This document shows, piece after piece, positions 22,941 to 33,962 of a stretch of 64,000 bases of DNA. Within the stretch, counting starts at the first letter, position 1; the number at the start of each line of letters is the position of its first letter. Origin of the DNA: Taudactylus pleione (taxonomy: Eukaryota; Chordata; Amphibia; Anura; Myobatrachidae). The notes below the pieces were generated by a model. That model saw nothing but the letters and a program-made list of their open reading frames with translations, did not search any database and had not been told where the DNA came from. The DNA lies in NCBI GenBank assembly GCA_031769625.1, contig JAUIMM010000178.1, positions 27,670,001-27,734,000 of the forward strand, written 5' to 3'. The position numbers and the translations under genes are program-made.

Positions 22941-23770
22941 AACTCAAAGTAAAAATTTGAAAGGAGAGGAAGACAGACTCAAGGAAGTGGTCATAACTGT
23001 TATATTAATACAAGTTGAAGTAATATCAGAAGATGGAAGTACAATCAGATTAGAGGAAGGGGTTGTAGCTGTTATATTCATTCAGTCTCCCTGGTGCGAG
23101 GGTACCTTGTCTGAAAATGCATTCAGTTTCTTTCCAAAGCAGAGTAGTACTCAGATCCCCTCCTCTGATGCCCATTCTGACTCCCTCTAGGCAGAAGGCT
23201 TCAAGTTATCCTGTATTGCTCTGGTGTCTCTGAAGAAAGTGCCTCGCTACTGAGGAAAGTTTTTTCATTTTGCTGGCATCAGATCTGGCATTCCTGATAT
23301 TGCTGGCATGTTCCAAAATCCAAGATTTAAAGGCCTTGAGTTGTCATGCCCATATTTGCACAATAAGTGCTAAATTACACCAATGGTATTACAGATGAAA
23401 AAATCTTGTATTGTAATATCCTTACCATATTTGTCCTGTACTTTACTTGTCTGAAGGATAGGACATAGCTCTGTCCTTATGAAACGCGTTGGGTATATGC
23501 TGGTTGCCTGTCTACATTTTCAGATAAACACAACTGATTATTTTAAATTCTACAAGCATTATTTATTAGTGTACTCAGTTGTCATACGGGATTACACTAT
23601 AAGCTTTTGTTTGTTTTATATGATTTTATGTAATTTTTGGTCTTTGAAGACTTATGTGGATTCATTCTGGATGTTCAGATAAGCCATATTTAATTTCTAT
23701 TTGGTATGAGTCCACCTTATACATTTATGCATTTTAGGTGGTTATGAGATGTATTGCAATTGGAGGCGCA
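22941..23770 (+). repeat. Possible PLE pseudo-LTR remnant
   Basis: The segment contains a hammerhead-like motif at about 23447-23500 and ends near a ggaggcgcacc word that partly matches ones at about 6205 (minus strand) and 29100. No protein domain is visible. The assignment rests on the ribozyme-like motif and these shared words. Confidence 0.3.
23447..23500 (+). ncRNA. Degenerate hammerhead-like motif
   Basis: cugaagg stands where CUGANGA is expected (last core base changed). It is followed by a good stem II (aggaca with tgtcct), then GAA, the self-complementary ACGCGU, and U. Candidate distal stem I words catat and atatg flank it. The changed core suggests loss of activity. Confidence 0.35.
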
Positions 23771-24690
23771 CCTTGTCTTTTATGTACTGTATTTCATTCT
23801 TTACCAATGTTAACAAATGCAGACAATGTAGAAAACATTGGACAAGCAAAAAAATATCACTGGAGCAGTGTCCACACTATAAATAAATTTGACCTAAAGC
23901 AGCTGGTTGGATTAAAAGGGGAAATTTAATTAAAACTAAAAAAAAATAACAATCTGCATTGTGTCACCTTGAAAATATAAAATTATAACAATTCTTTAAA
24001 AGTGTCTCATAATTAAGACAAAAATGATTACAAATAATAATATAGAAATCAATGAAATACAGTGAAAAAAAACAATAGGCTACTAGCCATATCATTCCTC
24101 CTACTCATTGTAAATTCCATAAACCCACATTTCTATCCTAGTTGGTGCAGTGACAAATAACCTCTACATATACAGTAAATACAAGAATGTGTAAAACTGC
24201 TTTTTCCAATTTAGGATGAAGTCAATGTAAACATTAAGCCAGTGTATCTCACTAACTCTTTTTGGCTGGTAGCAGCATCCCACAGGATTCCGGGTCCCAG
24301 CTGTTGATATCCAACTTATTATAAGCAAGGTCCTGGTTGACTTCTCAATCCAATGTGTAGTTGCAGTAGCATTTATTAAACAATTGAATAACTGTCAGTG
24401 GGAGATTTAAGACATCTGTAACTGAATTTCCAAATAAAGTGCAGATGCTGGGTTAACTTCAGTGATCAATATGAGAGGTAGGATAATACACTTTAGGTTT
24501 CAGACTAATTTTTGTGCAAGAGACACTTTTCTCAAAGGATCAGTAAGTAATAAACATTGCAATAAATTAACAAGTTAATAACACCATAATTTAACAAAAT
24601 AAGAAATGGCACTGAAAGATTTGAGTACATATCAACATATCATTACCCACCACAACTGACAAAGGGAAGACAAGACTTTCCCAATATAGG
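23771..24690. other. No gene seen
   Basis: AT-rich sequence with no recognised domain. A small open frame at 23738-23929 has no family resemblance. Confidence 0.4.
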
Positions 24691-25456
24691 GAAGAAAGTT
24701 ATCACCAATTAAGTGATGTCTTGTTCCACAGGCAATCAGCATTTGATCACACAGTTAAAGTAGAGATTGACATACTTCTAAAATCTACTGTGGAGATAAC
24801 ATCATCTCCAATTATGTTTATAAGGCTTTATTGAAGAAATGACCTATTGATCCTGCTCTATACAAAAATTCTAAAATCCATGAACACCCTATCTATCCCA
24901 GGTTATCCCATCATTGAGGCCAGGGGTTCTTGTAGTATAAAATCTCACAATATCAGGACTATTTTTTGTAGCAGTTATTCAGGATCAAAGTGCTTATTTG
25001 AAAGATTCCTCCACTTTCATCCTGAAATTGAAAGATTTGTCTCATCTACCATGTGGCTGTTTATTATGTATGTTGGACATTATCAGTCTCTATAAAATCA
25101 TCTGCCATGGTAAGGGATTGGAGGCTGCACACATGCTATTAATGAACACTGTTAAATATGCAGGAACATATTTGTCTTTTTCTTGAGGTTACTGAACTTA
25201 CACTTACAATAAATTATTTCTTGTTTGAAGGCAAATAGTATATCCAATATAGGGGATGTGCCATGATATCTCGTGGAGCCCCAGAATTCACTCACTTCTA
25301 CAAGTTTGGCATTGAAAAGAACATGTTATTCACAAACACCACAATAGCAAACACCATTGTATTCCTCACAAGGTATATAGATGGCCTATTTGTGATCTGA
25401 AGGGTGACTGTGGATATATATAACATGATATATGAAACCATTACATTTACATACCA

Positions 25457-25497
<41 letters not shown>

Positions 25498-25500
25498 TGT
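24691..25500 (+). pseudogene. Second PLE reverse transcriptase relic
   Basis: Read across frames, the plus strand gives a degraded SKIHEHPIYP block (the LPKIHK position), then LSHLPCGCLLCMLDIISLYK, which matches the motif A region with its aspartate. This is followed by GKGLEAAHMLL, NYFLFEGKYY, and a YIDGLFVIW block where motif C's second aspartate has become glycine. These are the order and spacing of PLE reverse transcriptases. It belongs to a different subfamily from the 15.4-21.9 kb element. An AT microsatellite at 25461-25496 interrupts its 3' side. Confidence 0.65.
25461..25496. repeat. (AT)n microsatellite
   Basis: Uninterrupted AT alternation inside the PLE relic; it creates the tyrosine-isoleucine repeats in local open frames. 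Confidence 0.95.
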
Positions 25501-26538
25501 AAATGACCATCAGTGAAATCAATAAAATGATCATACAATTCTTGGTCAGAGGTTACAACTATGAGGAACTTGTTTAAGCTAAAAATAAAGTTCTGGCCAT
25601 ACCCAGAGTGGTCACACTGAAAACAAGCAGGTAGAAAAAATATATTTAATCTAAAAAGTGTGTGTTTGTTCAACACCACAAGCCTCAAAACCACCAAATC
25701 TGCCAAAGAGTTATGACCAACTGTGGCCTCAGATTCAGGACACTACACCGATGCCTTGCTATGCCCGTGGAAGGAATCTCAAGAACTGATATTTACATAA
25801 TTAAATTTCTAAATGGCAATCATATAATATCAGCAATTATTTAAGGAGAACTTGCTCAAAAATGCACTGGGTAAATTATTTTTAGGTATTTAGAAAGTAG
25901 GAGTTTTTCTGCTCAGCTCATTTCAGCTAATGAATACATACAGTATATAAAATCTGCTGAACTGCAATAGTAAGTATTTTGTTTATTTTATTCATTGTCC
26001 TTGTGGTCTCCTCTCCGTGGGGAAGACCACAAGCCAGTTTAAAGAAATAATTTTCCTTTCACAGATCATCCAATAGATTAGCATTGGAGGGCAGGAAACA
26101 AGCTTGTAGCTAGACACTTTAAAAATATGAAACATACTCAGTGGTATAAAATTATAGACCAAGGCAATAGGTTTATCAGGGGATTGGATATAGCAAAAAT
26201 ACACTCCTTAAATTAGAGGCAAAAAATGGATTGATCATTTAAATATGGTTGCTGCTTTTGGTCTGGATGAAAACTTCAGCCTTAATTGTTCTATTTATAA
26301 GATCCTAGGGGGGGAGGGAGAGAAAAACCATACAAATTTGGCACTCACATACTTATATCCCAAACTATAATTCATTTAAATTCAATGTTAGCTCCAATAT
26401 ATTGCAATAAATTGTCAAGCTGACCAGCCACGTCACTGTCTGCCATTCTGGACAGTCCCTACATTGACACTCAAAAATATGAGCATCACCCTGACTCATT
26501 TGCTCCAGCTATCACACAGATTTGAAATAAAAATTATG

Positions 26539-26539
<1 letters not shown>

Positions 26540-26580
<41 letters not shown>
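26540..26580. repeat. (AT)n microsatellite, interrupted
   Basis: AT alternation broken once by a ttta. Confidence 0.95.
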
Positions 26581-26720
26581 ATGTAATAACAATGGAATAA
26601 CTATTATTTCTTTACTTTTATTTTCATTATGAGATGCATATAATATTAATGAAAATATAATGAAAAAAATAAAACAATAAAACAAATATACAGTAAAAAG
26701 AAATTATATTAACACATACA

Positions 26721-26722
<2 letters not shown>

Positions 26723-26758
<36 letters not shown>
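26723..26758. repeat. (AT)n microsatellite
   Basis: Alternating AT run after a cacatacagtgt leader. Confidence 0.95.
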
Positions 26759-26763
<5 letters not shown>

Positions 26764-27061
26764 CAAGTCTGGGAGGCTGGGAGCAATCTAGCACTGCCCT
26801 GAACATATATGTACATATTGGGCTCTATAGCAGCACATGCCTAACAGTGAATGTTTTCCAGATCTCCTAGTTGGTGCACAGTTTATTTATTACTAGCTGA
26901 TACATGCTAAAAGATCCACAGGTGGTGCTAATTATTTCATTTGTGATAGTGAGAATAACATGCAGCACTTGTAAAATTCTATTATATTACTATTTCTATT
27001 GTAGTCATGGTGTGGACTGGTGAGGGTGGTTTCCAGGCAGAGAGAACCCCCCCTGCGTTTG

Positions 27062-27063
<2 letters not shown>

Positions 27064-27099
<36 letters not shown>
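27064..27099. repeat. (AT)n microsatellite
   Basis: Alternating AT run. Confidence 0.95.
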
Positions 27100-27100
<1 letters not shown>

Positions 27101-27513
27101 CTTTGTGTTATTTTTGTCAGTTTATTTTATGTATTTTGTTAATTTTTATGTTTGTCAGTTTTGTTTATGCAGACCCTTGAAAATGAAAGTGAAATAAAAT
27201 CCATCTACAACTTTTAGTAGTTGATGGTATAGTATCAGTATGAGTTTGTGCAGCTTCTTTCTCTTCTGTGTGAAGAGATTATTACCATTGCCAAAGCTAC
27301 AGAGAGCACTGCTCTATTGATATAAAAATGTCATAAAATGTCACTGCTAAAATAGAAAGAAAGGTGGATTACTTTTCTAAACCTTCCCCTGCAGTGTGTA
27401 GAAAAATATATGTTAATTACACATGGAGTGAGAAAGTAAAGCACTTACATTTATTTTTCAAGTGATGCTGTGATCCTTAATTAACCACAAATAATTATAA
27501 TCTAGATATATAG

Positions 27514-27834
27514 TAGGGATGTGCACCGACCCCTCTGTTTAGGTTTTGGATCTGTATCTCCTTCAAGGTTTTGGTTTTTCAAACCAACCTCAAGTGTTTT
27601 AGTTTTGGCTTTGGATCTGGATTTTTTTTTTAAAATAGATAAAAAGTTTTAAAAACAGCTATAATCATTTATGCAATCCAAAACCCAAAATTCGATTTTA
27701 AAATCCGAATTCCGAACCGCAAAAAGATTAGAACCCACATTTACCGGGATGTCCTCAGGGGATTAGAACCGCTACTCGGATTCCCAAAATTCTTGTGGAT
27801 TCGGATTTCTGGAGAACCGAACCACATATCTCTA
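27514..27834. mobile_element. hAT MITE, 321 bp, perfect 8-bp target duplication
   Basis: The word atatatag flanks both sides exactly (27506-27513 and 27835-27842). Ends tagggatgtgcaccgac and its imperfect reverse (gaaccacatatctcta) are hAT-like. The inside has degenerate ggatttggat-type subterminal words on both arms and no coding capacity. Confidence 0.85.
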
Positions 27835-28464
27835 ATATATAGTATTACAGATACATAGACATTTGAAGGCTTATGCTCAGTTTGGAGACCTTTCATAAAA
27901 AAATGTAGATAGAAAGGGCATTTACTAAAATGATGCAGTTGCCTGCATATACGAAGCTTCCAAACCTAGATACACTTGCACATTTTCTTTCTGTTTATAA
28001 TAATGTTTTTATCAATTTTCCATGCCAAAATGCAACATAATGTACAGCCATATTAACAGATCCACTGGCAACGTTTTATACTTTTAAGGTATAAAGAAAA
28101 CATGTAGCTTTAAAACCCTTTCACATTGCAAAAATAACCCATGATATTGCCAAGGTTGACCCGGGTAAAGGTGAAGTGTAAAAGCGCAACTAAAAAATTT
28201 CCTAGGTCTAGCGACCTGGCATTTCCACCCTGTAATTGAGGGGTTGAAATCGGGAACAATCCAGGATGAAGTGCATTGTGAATGGGCCCTACCTGGTTTG
28301 TCCAACCCGAGACTCAGCAAACACAGCTGATTGGATGTTCGTGTGTCTACCTTGATGATGTCAGAAGCTATAGCCCTGAACACACATGCATAACACTGCT
28401 GACAACAACAAGAGGCAGCATTCCTGCAGTTAAAGGATTTATTTAAAAAATCAGCACTACAGCC

Positions 28465-28710
28465 ATGTCTATTTGGAGTGATGAAGAGGTGATGGAGTTG
28501 CTGGCCATAAGGGGTTAGGAAGAAATTAGAAGACAGATAACAGGCACAGTCAAAGACGTTGTTGTTTATATAAACATAGCAAAGATAATGGAATCCCTCG
28601 GCTTCCATAGGACTCAGCAGCGGGTGCTAAATAAACGTTAGGCACTCAGGAAAGTACATGACCACAAAAGAAATAAAACAATAGAAATAAAAGTGGAGCT
28701 GCCCACTTAG
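28465..28710 (+). pseudogene. Harbinger Myb/SANT-like protein, N-terminal exon
   Basis: From the atg at 28465 the product begins MSIWSDEEVMELLAIRG, a typical first helix of the Myb/SANT or trihelix fold. It is followed after a stop by an IAKIMESLGFHRTQQRVLNK segment (helix two and three, with the glutamine pair) and an ALRKV helix. Two premature stops are visible. In Harbinger elements this protein binds the ends and helps bring the transposase to the nucleus. The later pieces of the gene lie beyond Gypsy C. Confidence 0.65.
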
Positions 28711-28859
28711 ATTGGCAATACCATGTCCTATGTGCCAGTGTATTTGGACACATAGCGTTATGCAGTGTTGTGCGGTCAAGTGAGGCAGGTTTGCATAGCC
28801 TTTCCTGTCATACTTAGGTATACTCTATTTTTTTCTTATCATTCTTATAGTGAAAACTT

Positions 28860-29370
28860 TGAAGAAAATTTTCTAAATATATTGCTTCACCTTTGTATAA
28901 TGCCCACATGAACACTCAGGTTCATAGATGTATGTGTAAATCTGGCTCTAATACTAGCCAGTGCCTCATTTATACAAGAGAAGGAAAAGTGTCCGCACAG
29001 ACCTATAATATGATCTCACATTCTAACAATCATCCATTCCAATCTTTTAGAATGTCAATTAATTATGAGGGACAATATTGGTCCAACTATATTGAAAGTG
29101 GAGGTGCACCCAGGAATAATATCAATCATTACATGAAAAATGGAGAAAAAGTATTCCCATAAGGGGCACTCACTGGATGAATTGTACTATATGTAACTTA
29201 GTTATGTCTAAACATATAGTGGTCCAGATAAAGAAACATTATTTTAAAATATAACTTTATTCATTTTGTACAGCTAGAAAAAATTTTACGTTTAAAATTT
29301 AAAGAGACAGACACCAGTTCCTCAGTGTGGATAAAAACTGTGTCCTTTGAGGTCCATAGAGGTGTTGTCG
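28860..29370. repeat. Unassigned repeat sharing a word with the 6.1-kb arm
   Basis: A ggtgcacccaggaa word followed by an aat, caat, gaaaa and aaggggcactca order parallels the minus strand of 6060-6250 (ggtgcgcccaggaa, caat, gaaaagg, aagggcactca). I infer a common diverged family, possibly a PLE pseudo-LTR end. It lies between the Harbinger exon and Gypsy C. Confidence 0.35.
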
Positions 29371-29419
29371 GCAGATGCTGAGAGAAGCCAGGTTTTGCTA
29401 CAAACCTACACCTAAGGAC

Positions 29420-30420
29420 AGCATGGAGGACATAGTTAAGGCCTTGCTCCAGTCTAACAAAACTCAACAGGAAGCTACCAGAGCTCAGCAGGAATCCACC
29501 CAGGTGCAACTATTGGCCTTGGAGACTGCCCAGAGGCAACAAAAGCTCACCAATGATGAAACTTGCCAGGCCTTAGGGGAGAACAGCCGAGCCATAAAAG
29601 AGGTGGTATAACACCTAGTAGCCCGGACTGGAGATGCTTCTGCTGACCCTCCAACCAACACTCGCTCCATCCGCACCAGTCACTTTCTGCAAAAGATGAC
29701 CGAGAGTGATGATGTGGAAGCGTATCTTGTGGCCTTTGAGAGAACCGCAGAAAGGGAGAGTTGGCCCAAGGAACAGTGGGCAAGTCTTGTGGCACCCTTC
29801 CTGTATGGAGAACCACAAAAGGCTTATTATGATTTATGCCTGGCTGATGCCAAGGATTATGCAAAGTGAAAACGGGAGATCCTGACTCACTTGGGAGTCA
29901 CCTCATTTGTTTGGGCCCAATGAGTCCACCGCTGGGAGTTCCAAATGTAAAAACCTCCATGCTCACAGATGCATGACCTCATCCATCTGACCACAAAATG
30001 GCTACAGCCCAAGACGCTGACGGGACCGCAGATCGTGAAAGAGTCATGATGGACTGGTATCTGTGATCACTACCTGCATCTCTGCGCAAGTGGGTGAGCC
30101 ATGCAGGCCCTATATCCGCAGACCAGTTGGTCGAGCTGGTGGAAAGGTATGTGGTGGCTGAGGAACTGTTGAGTGTGTCCCACCGAGCCCTGATTCCACA
30201 TAACGGAGATCTCCCGTGACTACTGGTAAGACTGTTCCTATGGAGAAGGGTGTTGGGTGGTGGAATGAACTTAAGACTGAGGGTGTAGAACCTGGAGACA
30301 GGCCTGCCAGGCCAGGAAGGCTCTTACCCCATAAGAGACTTGTTAATAAAATGATACAATGTTTCTGATGTAGTGAATTGGGCCATATTGCTGCTAATTG
30401 TCCACTCACTTTTGAACCTA
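29420..30420 (+). pseudogene. Gypsy C gag with SCAN-like region and zinc knuckle
   Basis: The start MEDIVKALLQSNKTQQEATR opens a glutamine-rich coiled coil. After a stop there follow [40 protein letters not shown] and, further on, SLPASLRKWVSHAGP with a LVELVERYVVAEEL helix. This series of leucine and tryptophan-centred helices matches the SCAN domain, which is known to derive from the capsid of a Gypsy-type element. A CCHC knuckle follows at about 30358-30405 with its second cysteine position read through a stop. The frame is broken several times. Confidence 0.7.
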
Positions 30421-30424
30421 TCCA

Positions 30425-30756
30425 ATGTGATACTGCTTATGTCCATCGCAGAATGTGTTTCTTTGCACAGCCTGCCTGTACTGTGTAAGGTGACTGTAGA
30501 AGGCAAACAAGTAGCAGCTCTGTTGGATTCTGGCAGCCTTATGAAAGCTGAGTTAGAGAACCCTTTAAAGCGCAAGGGAAAAGCTGTTGGTGTGACCTGC
30601 ATACATGGGGATACTCGGCATTATGTTACTGCAGAAGTGAACATAGAAACACAGTGTGGTTCCACTATAGTCTCTGTGGGTTTGGTGCCTGGCTTGAAGT
30701 ATGATATAATGTTGGGGAGAGACTTCACTCACTTCTGGAAGTTGTGGGAAAGCTGA
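30425..30756 (+). pseudogene. Gypsy C aspartic protease
   Basis: The frame contains VTVEGKQVAALLDSGS, where DSG is the retroviral-type aspartic protease active site, and later GLVPGLKYDIMLGRDF, which matches the conserved ILG flap-side block. The protease cleaves the Gag-Pol polyprotein. It follows the zinc knuckle directly, as usual in Ty3/Gypsy. The frame ends with tga at 30754. Confidence 0.75.
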
Positions 30757-30768
30757 TTTGTTATCGAA

Positions 30769-31850
30769 GTGAATAACCCCGACCCATTTGAGAAGGTTGC
30801 TGATGCAGTAGCAAGGGAAGTTTCTTCCGAGCCCGAGAAGTTCCCTGTTTCTAGCGAGATTTTTGAACCAGAGATTACTGAGATGGGAAGTATTGTTAAG
30901 CCAGTTGGTTGTCTGACTGGTCTTGAGGTCAGAAAACAGATCTTGGCAGAGAAGCAGTCCCGTCCCTATGTAACTGTCACTAAGCCTAGGAGAAGAAAGC
31001 CAGTAAACTTAGGGCCTTTGGTTCCTGAAGTGACATTAGCAAAAACCCTGTCAGCAGTTCAACAGCAGGAAGTAAAGGAATTTCTTAGCCGAAATACGGT
31101 TTTGTTCTCAAATGTACCGGGCAAAACCACAGTCGTTAAACATGACATAATCACTGACCCAGGGATTAAGATTAATCTAAAGCCCTGTAGGTTAACAGAA
31201 GCCTAAAGGGAATCAGTGTCTAGAGAAATTTAAAAAAAATTGGCACTGTGTGTAATTGAAAAGTCACATAGTGAGTGGTCAAGTCCCTTTGTGCTTATTC
31301 CAAAGCATGACGGGAGTGTAAATTTCGGCAATGATTTTCGAAAGTTGAACAGTGTGTCAAAATTCAATGCCTACCCAATGCCAAGGGTGGATGAGCTAAT
31401 TGAAAGGCTAGGAACAGCCAGGTATTTTACCAGGCTAGACTTATCCAAAGAGTATTGGCTAGTGCCGTTGGCTGATGGTGCCAAAGAAAAAACAGCTTTT
31501 CCGATGCCAGAAGGGTTGTTCCAATATAAGATGTTGCCCTTTGGGTTATGTGGGGCACCAGTGACCTTCCAAAGGATGTTAGACAGAGTTCTAAGACCAC
31601 ATAGACAGTATACTGCTGCTTGTCTAGGTGCTGTAGTCATTCATAGTCCTGATTGGCAGTCTCATTTGCCCAGGGTGCAAGCGTGTTGGGTTCCATCCAT
31701 AGGGCAGGGTTGACAGCCAGCCCAGAGAAATGTTGCCTAGGGATGGAGGAAGTAAAGTGTCTTGGTTACACCATTGGCAGAGGTATAATAAAGCCACAGC
31801 TGGCCAGGGCGCCAGCTGGTCAATGCAGATACTCTGTCACGCATTGATTG
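30769..31850 (+). pseudogene. Gypsy C reverse transcriptase, N-terminal half, catalytic motif lost
   Basis: The linker frame 30769-31206 leads into SSPFVLIPKHDGSVNF, NAYPMPRVDELIERLG and YFTRLDLSKEYWLVPL, which is motif A with its aspartate. MLPFGLCGAPVTFQRMLD is motif B. At the motif C position the frame reads AACLGAVVIHS, so neither aspartate of the usual pair remains. The sequence goes on to CCLGMEEVKCLGYTI and then jumps at about 31800 to the 3' untranslated end. A stop near 31203 and shifts near 31680 also break it. Confidence 0.85.
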
Positions 31851-31887
31851 TTTGGGGGCTTCAGTTGTTCCACCACTTAGGTCAAAA

Positions 31888-31901
31888 CAAAGGGGGGGAT
31901 A
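31888..31901 (+). promoter_or_regulatory. Polypurine tract of Gypsy C
   Basis: The purine run aaagggggggat lies directly before the LTR tgtgat start, the expected plus-strand primer position. Confidence 0.8.
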
Positions 31902-32512
31902 TGTGATAGGAGCACTGGTAAAGTGGTCTGTGGCAGGTACATTTGTCCCAGATTCCTGTCCTATGTGTTCTAAAAAAAACCAAGAGAAGTCTGTGTTGTG
32001 AGCAGACTAGAATGTCAGCTTTTGGAAAAGCCGGTTTGGGACCTGGGGGTTGTGGGTGTGAGGAGAGGGTGGGCTCCACCCATGGCCACTCCAGGTTTTG
32101 GGCCTTGCAGCCTGGTAACAGGCTCATTAGGGCTTCCAGCTGAGAGTGGCCAAGATGTGCTTGGTTTGTTTTGGGCTGAGTGTCTCACCTGGGAGAGCAG
32201 GCAGGGAGTTTGCTCAGAGACACTTGGAAACCTAGCAGTGAGGACTGTGCTGTGCTTTTGTTGCTGGTGAGGGTATTAGGCCCTGCCAGGTTCTTGTAGT
32301 GAGGGAAATCACTTGTAAAGTTAGAGCCCAGACAGGGTTAGGATTTATGTTTATGTTTTCTTTATGTAATTGCTGATGTTGTACAATAAAGACTGGCACC
32401 GACCAGCTTGTACTCACATCCAGACTGGTGTGCTGTTTCCTGGCTGCTGTGTGTATAAGGAAGGAGTCCATCTACCCCAGGAGAGGGACCCCTAACCCAA
32501 CTGAACATCACA
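31902..32512 (+). repeat. 3' LTR of Gypsy C
   Basis: Begins tgtgat and ends atcaca after about 611 bases. An aataaa polyadenylation signal lies at about 32384. No second copy is in the window, so its age cannot be judged here. Confidence 0.8.
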
Positions 32513-33125
32513 ATTTCTATAAAAATACTTGAAAGGTGCAGCAAAGTATTGTGATTAGTGAAAATAGCAAAAAAGTATATAATTGTGTTTAAATAAAATT
32601 ATTGAAAAACAGTATTTACTTGTATTGTGATATTTTCAATTATTGTGATCTAATAGTTCAAAATATCTAATGATGTTAGTCACAGTAAATATGTGAGTTC
32701 ACAACTATTGTAATCCTATAATAATGTATTGGGGAAAATTCACCGCTTTAATAAATAGCAAACACCTTAAATTATCAAAAGAGCCTATCTAATTTGGACA
32801 ATCTATAATGGCTCTGTAATAAACAATAAGGTCTCTCAAATATTAAATATGGATGATCCTGTCTAATTTCAAATCATCAAATCATCTCATAAATATGAAA
32901 TATGTAGTAGTGAAATGCATACATATTGAATGTGCTCAATAAGACTGTCTGAAATTAGTAAATATACTAACTGGTCCATTTACCCTGTACCTGCCAGTAA
33001 CAATCTGGCTCTGAGATCTTATTTTATATTGCTTGCACTAGCCAGTTCCTCTTCATCCATTTACCTCACTGCATATCATTGCCGTAATGTACACCTGTCA
33101 GCCTGTCATCTAACTTAGGAGCAGG
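32513..33125. other. No gene seen; AT-rich
   Basis: AT-rich sequence with recurring tattgtgat words; probably intron or older repeat between Harbinger exons. Nothing more can be supported. Confidence 0.4.
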
Positions 33126-33313
33126 GGAAAGCAGAAATGTCCCACAGAAATGATCAGTAGTGTGCCTCTCTCACAAGCATTCCCATTAGCCTCACAAGCA
33201 TGCCCATCCTCACCACTGTTACTACCAGATGACCCAGCGGACAACATTCCACAAGATTTTGCTGCCAATGATGACAACATTTCAGCAAGCAATGAGGTGG
33301 TTGTTGAAACACA
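33126..33313 (+). pseudogene. Harbinger Myb-like protein, middle exon, first part
   Basis: Open frame reading ISSVPLSQAFPLASQACPSS, then a DDPADNIPQDF acidic stretch, then SNEVVVETQ. Serine-, proline- and acid-rich linkers of this kind follow the SANT domain in Harbinger accessory proteins. The frame is cut at 33313 by the multi-hairpin MITE and continues at 33861. Confidence 0.55.
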
Positions 33314-33860
33314 AGCCATGATTCAGAGCCGGATGCTCTGACCAGAGCGCTCGCTCTGAATCAGGGCCATCCTATTTAAATTTGGAGCGGCCTTTTGGAT
33401 GCTCGCATAGCTGTGGGTTACCACCCACAGCTTATGCGAGCGTCCATGATGATGGCCACGATGGTCAAGACCATCGCGACCATCGAGCTTGCAATGAGAC
33501 CCTGTGGTAGGGTCTCGCTGCCACAAGCCCTTGAGTGATTTTGGCTCTATCAGAGCCAAAATCACTTCCACTGACATCACTAGTGATGTCAGTGGGGCTG
33601 GCCCCAGACGGTAGGCATTCCCATGGGAATGCCTCCATCTGGCAGCCACACCCCTGGTATGCCCGCCAAAGGGGGCATGCTGTCAATCACCGTTGACAGC
33701 ATGCCCCTTTGGTGCGAGACCCGGAGCGACAGCTTTGCTGTCGCTATCCGGGTCTCGCGCATGCGCATGATGGAGCTCCCTCCGTCATGCGCATGCGCAT
33801 TTGGGTACCATCGACCCACTTGCAAGCATCCTGCGCTCGCGAGTGGGTCTGAATGAGACC
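33314..33860. mobile_element. Multi-hairpin MITE, copy 2, in the Harbinger exon
   Basis: The word aca stands on both sides (33311-33313 and 33861-33863), consistent with a 3-base Harbinger-type target. The hairpins of copy 1 recur: 33401-33441, 33496-33516, 33534-33566, 33568-33595, 33671-33708, 33715-33759 and 33757-33799. Several arm positions changed together between the copies. No coding capacity. Confidence 0.8.
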
Positions 33861-33915
33861 ACAGGCTGGTGCCAGTGGGATGCCCACATATACCCAAACC
33901 CCAGTTTTATGCAGA
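33861..33915 (+). pseudogene. Harbinger Myb-like protein, middle exon, second part
   Basis: With one aca copy removed the reading frame from 33313 continues into a glycine-, threonine- and proline-rich stretch ending about 33915. It is followed by a splice donor-like cagtaagt at 33918-33925. Gypsy A begins 40 bases later, so it sits in the following intron. Confidence 0.45.
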
Positions 33916-33962
33916 AACAGTAAGTATTAAATTAAGATAGAACACATAACACCCTTGATTAC

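Larger units (their letters stand above)
25501..27505. other. No gene; AT-rich with several microsatellites
   Basis: Apart from three AT microsatellites (26540-26580, 26723-26758, 27064-27099) I see no coding domain or paired ends. A poly-G and purine tract lies at about 26307. Confidence 0.5.
29420..32512 (+). mobile_element. Gypsy element C, 5'-truncated and internally deleted
   Basis: Rightward order: SCAN-like gag, zinc knuckle, protease, N-terminal half of reverse transcriptase, then an abrupt jump to a polypurine tract and one LTR. RNase H, integrase and the 5' LTR are missing. The 3' LTR ends are inverted (tgtgat and atcaca). Confidence 0.85.

Noticed and set aside
28084..28608. 174-codon minus-strand frame
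   Set aside because: It runs antisense to the Harbinger end and SANT exon and shows no domain.
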